Shown here: in pieces, positions 57,011 to 64,000 of the stretch
Numbering within the stretch: position 1 is the first letter of the stretch
Layout of the letters: every line of letters starts with the position of its first letter
The notes under the pieces: generated by a model
The model's database searches: none
Told to the model about the DNA's origin: nothing
The model's input: only the letters and a program-made list of their open reading frames with translations
Origin: Salvator merianae
Taxonomy: Eukaryota > Chordata > Lepidosauria > Squamata > Teiidae
Direction of reading: 5' to 3'
Assembly: GCA_003586115.2 (NCBI GenBank)
Contig: QVOM02000034.1
Span: forward strand, 141,274,796 to 141,338,795
Length of the DNA stretch: 64,000 nucleotides
Translations under genes and position numbers: made by a program

Positions 57011-58740
57011 AGGCAACTGAGCATTAAGCCTGCTGTTACTATTAAGATCTCATCTCTCTGCATGTTGTGAAGAAAGCACTCTGATTGTCCACTTTTTTAA
57101 AAATGAAAAGCTTCTTTCCCCTCTCCACAGACGATCCAGGCCAGCACTTGCATTAAAACAGCAAGCAAGACTAACTGGGAAAAAATAGGCTACAAGTGGA
57201 TGAAATCCACTCTGCAAAAAATGTGGACCATACTAGGAATATTATGGAAAGTGCATAGATTGTCCATTTTTAATGTAATCTCTTTAGACTATAGCTGGCT
57301 TGAGTGCACAGAAAGTGTAGATGCTCTCATATATTCTAAAGTAAGTGTTGAACAGAATAAATCTTATGACCAGATTAGCACAGCTTTGTCACTTGAAGAA
57401 GGCATTATCAGCAGCACTTTCTGTGAAAGTGGATGGGGCAGAACAATACTTTTTGAAAGTCTCCCTATGATTTTACTGAATTCTTTTCTGGTCTGCACTA
57501 TGGTAAGATTAAAGCAAGGCCTCCAGCCGGAGTCTCACCTTGCTACTACTGCCCCAATGGTCACAGGCTGCAGGCTGCTGCTGGCAGTACGGCAGAGATA
57601 AGAAACCTTGGAACTGATATAAGGGACAAGAAAAAAGATTTCAGTCTCCATGTGACAAACACATGAATAAACATTATAATTGATAGAACTAAAAGTTACA
57701 AACATCCAAGAGTAGTTATAGACTGAGAAGGGTAATCCCTTCTCAAGAGCCAAAAACATTCAAGAAGGTTCCTAGCTGTTATCACAACTTTTCCCATATG
57801 AGAGTGAACTTCACCAAAGCACCCCCTCCCATCTGTATGAATCTGCTGCTATAATATCCAAAATATGCTTCAGCATTCCAAGGGATTCATATGATTAAAC
57901 CAGACAAAATAATACACATGAAGACAACAGACCATTACCAGGTGAATAACTACAGATAGACATATGACATATGAGAATAGGATAATATGTAAATGCTAAT
58001 ATATGTAAAGATATAATTGAATGATTAATGGAACAAAAGACTAAATGAATAAACATGCATATGTAAATAGCTATGTGATAATATTCCCTTTACCTGGAAC
58101 AGCAATAACTAAGGATATATGAATAATCATAGCACATATATTTGATATGTTGGCTAAATGCTAAACATGCTACAGAATTTACATGTGGTTATATGCAATT
58201 TATATCTACAAGCAACTAATATAAGTATATAAATGTGTGTGTAACAGGCACCACACTATAACATGGTGACCAAACCAGACCATCCCCACCTGCTTCTGCC
58301 AGGCAGGAATGTCTTCATTGTAGCTAGTCACCATCCGCAGACACATCTGCTCTCTGTCTGAGAACCCACACTGGCTCACACCATTATCTAGGTAGTTCTC
58401 ATAATGACACTAGATAGCACCTGCACTGCCATGAGAACCAGACAAGCTTTAACTTCACACTGATAACCAGGCCCTGATGGTCTGTATCGAGTGAGATCAA
58501 GTCCCAATTCACAGCTACATTACAAAACAGAGAAAATACCACCAACATGGCAGAAAGTGTGTCATGGACCGCCAAGCTATGATATTTGCAAGCGAGTGTA
58601 GTCTGACATCCTTTAAAAGATGTAGTGGTGCATCTACTCCTGAGAAAGCCCTCTCTAGATTCTGAAGTTTAGTTCAACTACCACCTAGGCTTGTGCCAAT
58701 TCTCTGTTTGACACAACTGAACTGCAAAGAGAAACTAAAG
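57011..58740. other. Unannotated intron sequence
   Basis: No element recognised. 57950-58230 is very A/T-rich with many ATATGTAA-like words. The frame 57200-57601 shows no known motif. Confidence 0.4.
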
Positions 58741-58802
58741 ATTGTTTGGTGCTTTATGCAACAAGACCAGCCTCTCTATGGCGCCTACAGCCAAATTATG
58801 CA

Positions 58803-59005
58803 CAGGTGAGCCTGTGGAAATTGAATGGGAAACTTACTTGCACTGCTGTCCATGCAGCAGCTGCCATTACTGCTGCCTTCATGGGTGGAGCTGACTCACT
58901 TGCAAGTGCAATGCAGTCCCATCCATAAAGGTGGCAGTAATGGTGGGCACTGCATGAACAATGGTACAATTGAGTTTCCCACTTAATTTCTATGAGTCTC
59001 ACCTG
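58803..59005. repeat. Imperfect inverted repeat (foldback), 0.2 kb
   Basis: Left arm 58803-58900 (CAGGTGAGCCTGTGGAAATT ...) pairs with right arm 58905-59005 (... AATTTCTATGAGTCTCACCTG) with almost no loop. Shared core words are GAATGGGAAACT, CATGCAG, CCATTACTGC and ATGGxTGG. A partial relative lies at 25574-25650. It is probably a small foldback transposon. Confidence 0.75.
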
Positions 59006-59023
59006 CATCTTACCTGGTTGTAC

Positions 59024-59480
59024 ATGCTATAGAGAAGCCTCATTTGTTGCATGAAGCACCCAACAATCCTTAGCCTTTTCTATCTGTTTGGATCATGTTA
59101 AACAGAGGTTCAGCAGAAGTCTACTACCACCCAGTCAGAAATACTCCCTTTTGGGGCAAGGTTATGGAGCGACTGGTGGCTATGCAACTGCAGGTGATCT
59201 AGGATGAAAATTGAGGCCTGGTTCTAGGACAGAATCAGTCTTGGTTGTCCTGGTGGATTACTTCCTGTGGGAGCAAGAGAGAGATGGATTGTGACTCTGT
59301 TGATCCTATTTGATCTCTGAGTGACTTTTCATAAATAGACCACAGTATTCTCCTGTATCACCAGTATGGGATGGGAGCAGGAGGCACTGTGTTACAGCAG
59401 AACTACTCCTATCTGCAGGAGAATCCCAAATAATTGTTTTGAGTGATTATACCTTGGCACCAAACAGCTAGGCTGTCTTA
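59024..59480 (+). pseudogene. L2-group LINE fragment (fingers of reverse transcriptase)
   Basis: From about 59145 the plus strand reads PFWGKVMERLVAMQLQV and, after frame changes, IDHSILLYHQYGMGAGGTVL at about 59333-59395, which parallels FLSKVLESAVAVQLQ and INHDILLERLRSLGVGGTVL of the copy at 51739-52050. 59024-59145 is related to 26386-26500. Confidence 0.6.
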
Positions 59481-60463
59481 TTTCTAATAGGTTTCTTTCC
59501 ATTTAAGTTGTTTCTTAAGGATAAGTAGTCAAAGGTCAGTAAGCAAAAGAAGCTTACACAAGTTTATGGCTTTTAGATATCTGTGCTAATCTCAGTAGAC
59601 TTTTGTCTAAACCTCAAAGTTTTTTTGTGATTTCAAATAAGCAATGTTTATCAGATAATTTGTCTCCAGAGGCTTGCTGCTTTTTTACATAGAAAACATA
59701 CAAAATAAAAATGAAAAATAGCCATGTATATGCATCTAGAACCTGAGCCCAACCTGAGTCCAAGACAGACAATCCAAGAACTCTGTTCATCAGTCTTGAT
59801 GAGCTCAAATGCACAGAGATTAATCTAAGGGACAATTAATTAAATATACTAATACTGTATAATAGTAGCATATCAAAGGCTTAATTGCATTTAATGTGTG
59901 TCTCTGATCTTTTATCTATAATAGTTTCAGGAAGAGGAAGGCAGAGTAGATGTCAAGCAGGCTTCAGCTTGCAGTGCTTCATGGATTAAGATACACTGTT
60001 TGAGATACACTGTTTGCTTCTGAAATATGCTAAGCACATCTGATGAAGGAGGCATAGTCTACAATAGCTCATGCTACCAACTTCTTTCTCTCTGTTAGTC
60101 TCTAAAGTGCTACTAGACTCTCTTGCTTACTGACCCAGACTGATCTAAGCAAAGAAAGTAATGTTCATGCTTGACTGTGTTTAGGTGCATCACGTGAAAG
60201 ATGGTAAAGAACTCTGCCCCTTCACAGTCCTTGTAATTCAGAGAGAATTCAAGTGGAGAAGGAAGTTAACCAAAGAAAAAGAAGCTATTGCCATTAATGA
60301 GCTAGTAATAGGAAATATTGACACCTAGTTAGAGTAAATCTGGGACTCTAGTACCAACATAAAGACCAGACCTACAGTTTCTTTCTAGCAGTGTAAATTT
60401 GGGCAGGGTGGTTTAAATGGTCAATATTTTCTAGTAAATGAAGCAACAAGCTACTTTGGCTAC
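59481..60463. other. Unannotated intron sequence
   Basis: No supported feature in about 1 kb. Confidence 0.4.
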
Positions 60464-60588
60464 CTGTGATGGAGATATCCAGGTGGTCAAGCAAGATTCT
60501 TCTTTATCACTTGTGCTATTCAAATAGTTTTTCAAGATCTGTGGTCCAATAGGATGAGAAGGCAAAGATCTTTTTTCAATTGAAAAAT
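60464..60588 (-). CDS. Host gene exon (unidentified), 125 bp
   Basis: Minus strand: acceptor CTTTAATTTTAG, then two bases completing a codon and 41 open codons, FSIEKRSLPSHPIGPQILKN followed by YLNSTSDKEESCLTTWISPS and Q, ending in phase 0 at a CAG with donor GTAGCC (a weak donor). It shares strand and polar, Ser-rich character with the exons at 28956 and 26755. Its end phase matches the start phase of 28956-29172. I do not recognise the protein. Confidence 0.5.
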
Positions 60589-62287
60589 CTAAAATTAAAG
60601 CAGATTTTAACATTATTTAATTATGTATTCATAATATAGTCATAGATGCAGTTAAAATACGTAACTGTAAAATATAAAACATTTATCAAAGGAATGAATA
60701 AACTTTTTCTGATATTTAAAAAAAAATAGGTTCATGAGAAGAATGGCCATATATGCATAACATGGAAAAACTACAATTCACATGTCAAAACCCATGGAAA
60801 TAGTATATAATGGAAGTTGTACTACATACTATTATTATAATAAATAATAATATCTCCAAAGTTTATTCAGGGTTCAAAAACTAGCCAATTATTATTGCTT
60901 CTGTTACTAGAATGTGGATGAGTCAGAGTAAGAGACTGAGTAAAGGTTCAGCCAATAGGACTTTTACAGAGATTAGTTTCACTTTCTAAGAAGCATGTGC
61001 AGCAGGGGGAATCAGCCCCCTCAAGTCTTACATTCAATGGTACACTGTAAAAGCAAACTACCATGCAGTTGAGAAAAATTGCTGACAAGCCCTTTTTTCT
61101 GAGCTACATGGTGCTAAAAGCAGGCACTTATTACATTCAAACATATCCAAACTGATTTGGATATCTTTAGACATGGTTGCACCTGATTCTAGTGACACCT
61201 AGTACCAGGAAAAAACATCCACTAGCACCTTTTTCTTCGAACCAATGTTAGTGTAATTGGCTTCTGCTTAGGCCTTGCCTACAGGCTTACATCACTGATC
61301 CTGCTTTAACTCCATGTTAGTGATAAGAAGATGGCAGTTATTATCAGTCAAGCTAGCTCTACTCTCCAACATCAGACCCAGTGGGAAGAATTGGAATGCT
61401 TCTGTAACAATCTAGGTGTCAGGCTCTCAGGGGTTTGGGGAATGTACTGTGATGGAAAGAATCACACTGCCTCAACAAGTTTCCTGTTACTCAAATTCCC
61501 AAAGAGAAGTTGCCTACAGAAAACAAGTCCAAGGGAAAGCAAACAGCCGCCATGGCTTCCAAATCTCAGCCTCTCCAGTACCTAGCACTTATGCAAACTA
61601 CAGAAGCCTCCTTTCCAATGCAGAAAAACAAGGCAGTCCTGTCCAGGAACTAGAGACACAGGCAGGACCATATCTTAGGTTGCCCTGCCACCAACACAGA
61701 TGCCCTGCTCAAGCATTTTGTTACCATGTGTGCTTTTAAGTTAAGGTTATACCTTCTTGTTTCATAAAACAGAAATTTGCCTTGTGTCAGGAAAGTGTGC
61801 AAAACAATTGGACCTGAACTGTTACAAGTTTAGGGCTTGTGCCTGGAAACCCCATTTTGGAAGCAGAAAAATTGAATTTTAAAAATGAGGCTTGTCTTTC
61901 TCTTTACCCTCAAGGAAACAGACTGTTGCAAAAGGGGCAATCAATGTCTCAACATTTTATTGGCACAAGTTTATTGAAAATGCTAAAAATCTGGCCAGAG
62001 TTGGTACATTCTAATCAGAATTATTTGTCCCGAAGTAACAAAGTTAAACTGGCATTTGAATATCTTAACCAGCCCATCCTGCACAAATAGAAGCCAAAAG
62101 TGAATCTGAAGTATGCACATCAGGAATGGATAGCAGTAATGTTTGCCTAAAGGAGCACATGTTTTTCCCACCCTGAGATGTTCCCCCACCTGAGACAGTC
62201 CCTATCCCAAAATCAGTGTTAAACAGGGTCCTAAAGTAGGGTTTGATACAGTTTCCTGTCACCAGAACCTCTTGCCTTGGTGTCTAC
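60589..62287. other. Unannotated sequence
   Basis: No recognised gene or element in 1.7 kb. Plus-strand frames at 61331-61739 and 61839-62090 have no known motif. Confidence 0.35.
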
Positions 62288-62997
62288 TGTCATGGGATCA
62301 TCCCACTTGCAACTATGATTTGAATCTCCCACCCATCTGTTCCTCAATCAAATTTCATTCACCCTGTTAACTTTTGCTTCACCTCAAAGCAACCCGGATG
62401 GACTTGAACTCTTTAACCCAAAAGACTCTTTGCCATTCTCTCCATTTGCTATTAATGAGTCCTGCAACCTCTGATCTCCATTCAGTGTTTCTGTGGATTT
62501 TTGCTGCAAAACTGTATGCTCATCATGGGCAGAGACCTTGCTGCCTTGACAGCAACACACCAAGGGGTGAGAAAACCTGCTGATTCCCCTTTAGTATTAG
62601 GGTCCCCTCACAATTCTTCCCTTGTCTTCTTGGTTTGACTTGTAGTAATGATTCTGTTTCAAAACCCCTTCATTTTCTTTTGGTTATACAGAGACAGCGC
62701 TAGTTTTAAACTAGTAGTGAAAGCTGCTATCAATATGTCTAACAAGGGAATCTTCAGCGGTAATCTAGTATTCAATTGTAGGAGATACATTGTAACTGCT
62801 GTTTGCTATTCTGGTTGTAGTGGGAGTTCTGTTATACTGAGAGATTGGCAATCTGCTGTTTCAAGCTGTTGCAGTTTGAGTTTTCTTTGATTTTTGAACT
62901 TTTTACTATATTTTAATAAAGTAATGGTTTTTTTTCTTTAGAATTCAACTTGTTTTGGGTGTATTCTTCCACTATCCTTTCTCCTGATAGCCCTACA
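62288..62997 (+). repeat. Possible solo LTR, about 710 bp
   Basis: TGTCATGGG ... CCCTACA with AATAAA at 62915-62920, about 80 bases before the end. The flanks CTAC and CTAG differ at one of four bases. No partner copy in the window, so this is tentative. Confidence 0.2.
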
Positions 62998-63285
62998 CTA
63001 GTTAATGGCTCATGACACCAACCAATTAGCCTGTAAGGTCCTGCAAAACTGTGCCTGGAGAACTATTTTCCCCAAGTCAGTATAACCCAGTGCTCCTCTC
63101 TTATCAATTTGGTCCTCCCAATTTATGGGATCCAGTGGCTTTGAAGTAAAAGCCTCGGTAGACAGTGGGTCTAGTGGAAACATGATTGATTTTAGTGGAA
63201 AATTTTAACCTGTCCACATTGGACTTAGCCAGTCCTGTCACAGGTGCTATGTGTCACAGGGTCTTGGGTCTGTTAAGTAGGGAGG

Positions 63286-63564
63286 TGTCAGAATCACCAC
63301 CTACGCCCCTTCCTCCATAGACCAGAAATACAGACTCAGCAGTGTAGATGTTCCTTTATTGTACAAAGGGTGGCTGAGAGGCATATAACAGTTCAACTAT
63401 CTCACACCTCTCTGTTATAGACTAAACATTATTTGTTCCCAGGCACCCTACATGCCAGCTAACCAGCAACAAGGGGAAAGGCTGGGTCAGTGAGAAGAGC
63501 AAGCAGGCAAGGTTGGGGATTGGGAATGTGCAAAGATGGCTGTGCAGTAGCCAGCATGCTGACA
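63286..63564 (-). repeat. Solo LTR, 279 bp, with perfect 5-bp target duplication
   Basis: GGAGG (63281-63285) precedes TGTCAG and GGAGG (63565-63569) follows CTGACA. The minus strand reads TGTCAGCATG ... GATTCTGACA with AATAAA at 63360-63355. Shared blocks (CAGCCTTTCCCC, terminal CTGACA) link it to the LTR at 36079-36408. Confidence 0.8.
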
Positions 63565-63599
63565 GGAGGCACCTTGTTCTCAATGGGGCTGTATTACTC

Positions 63600-64000
63600 T
63601 GGAAAGGACACTGTGTAATCTGGGGGTGCTCTTAGACTCTGTACTGATGCTGGAAGCTTGGCTGGAGGCAGTGTCCAAGGGCATCTACTTCCAGCTGCAG
63701 CTAGCTTGCCAGCTTCGGTCATTCCCGAAGAGAGATGATTTGACCACAGTAATTCATGCTGTGATAACTTCTAGATTGGACTGTTGTAATGTGCCCTATG
63801 CATGGCTGCCTTTATGGATGGTTCATAAGCTGCAGCTGATGCAGAATGCAGCAGCGAAACTGCTAACTGGCATTGCTGGCCAGACACATAACACAGCAAT
63901 CTTAAAAGATATATACAGGGTGAATTTGCTACCAAACCCAATTCAAGGAATTAACTTTGGTTTATAAGGCCCTAAACAGCTTAGGCCCCAAATATCTAAA
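63600..64000 (+). pseudogene. L2-group LINE reverse transcriptase C-terminal part
   Basis: Plus-strand frame 63626-63967: LDSVLMLEAWLEAVSKG, LTTVIHAVITSRLDCCNVPY, WMVHKLQLMQNAAAKLLTG. It parallels 51380-51070 of the inverted copy. Beyond 63930 it continues with CCCAATTCAAGG and GCCCCAAATATC, matching the 50690-50750 remnant. The window ends inside the element. Confidence 0.85.

Overview
The window is vertebrate non-coding DNA built almost entirely of transposable elements inside the introns of a gene. It is most likely from a squamate reptile. One genome carries L1-type LINEs with ORF1, CR1 ending in ATTCTATGA repeats, L2-like LINEs ending in (TTTA)n, a long BovB (RTE) LINE, two class I (gamma-like) endogenous retroviruses and several families of non-autonomous DNA transposons. 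That combination fits lizards and snakes best; I cannot name a species. No bacterial features were seen, and I recognised no tRNA or rRNA gene.

Layout. 1-3.6 kb: broken L1 pieces in both orientations. 3.8-10.56 kb: provirus ERV-A, lacking gag but with long pol and env frames and an unrecognised 262-codon ORF after env. 10.6-25 kb: decayed L1 copies on both strands, one clean CR1 3' end and a 1.1-kb foldback DNA element. 26.7-29.2 kb: two minus-strand exons of a host gene, with good splice sites and matching phase. 30.4-36.8 kb: an L2 5' half, an intronless retrocopy of the glucosidase gene PGGHG, an L1, a 560-bp inverted-repeat element and solo LTRs.

37.4-54.5 kb is a stack of insertions. 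A jockey/L2-group LINE was entered by BovB at 38.85 kb and, separately, by a Harbinger-type element at 42.28 kb with an exact TAA target duplication. L2 sequence sits inside that element, and provirus ERV-B (two LTRs, tRNA-His type primer site) sits inside the L2. 54.5-64 kb: a minus-strand CR1, simple repeats, an inverted repeat, L2 fragments, another minus-strand host exon (60.46 kb) and a solo LTR with a perfect 5-bp target duplication.

The three host exons (60.46, 28.96 and 26.76 kb) share one strand and their codon phases agree, so they are probably parts of one gene whose intron of about 31 kb holds the nested elements. The most novel items are the extra 3' ORF of ERV-A, the near-identical copy of part of it in front of the protease remnant, and the long foldback elements. 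All LINE boundaries were judged by eye and are approximate.
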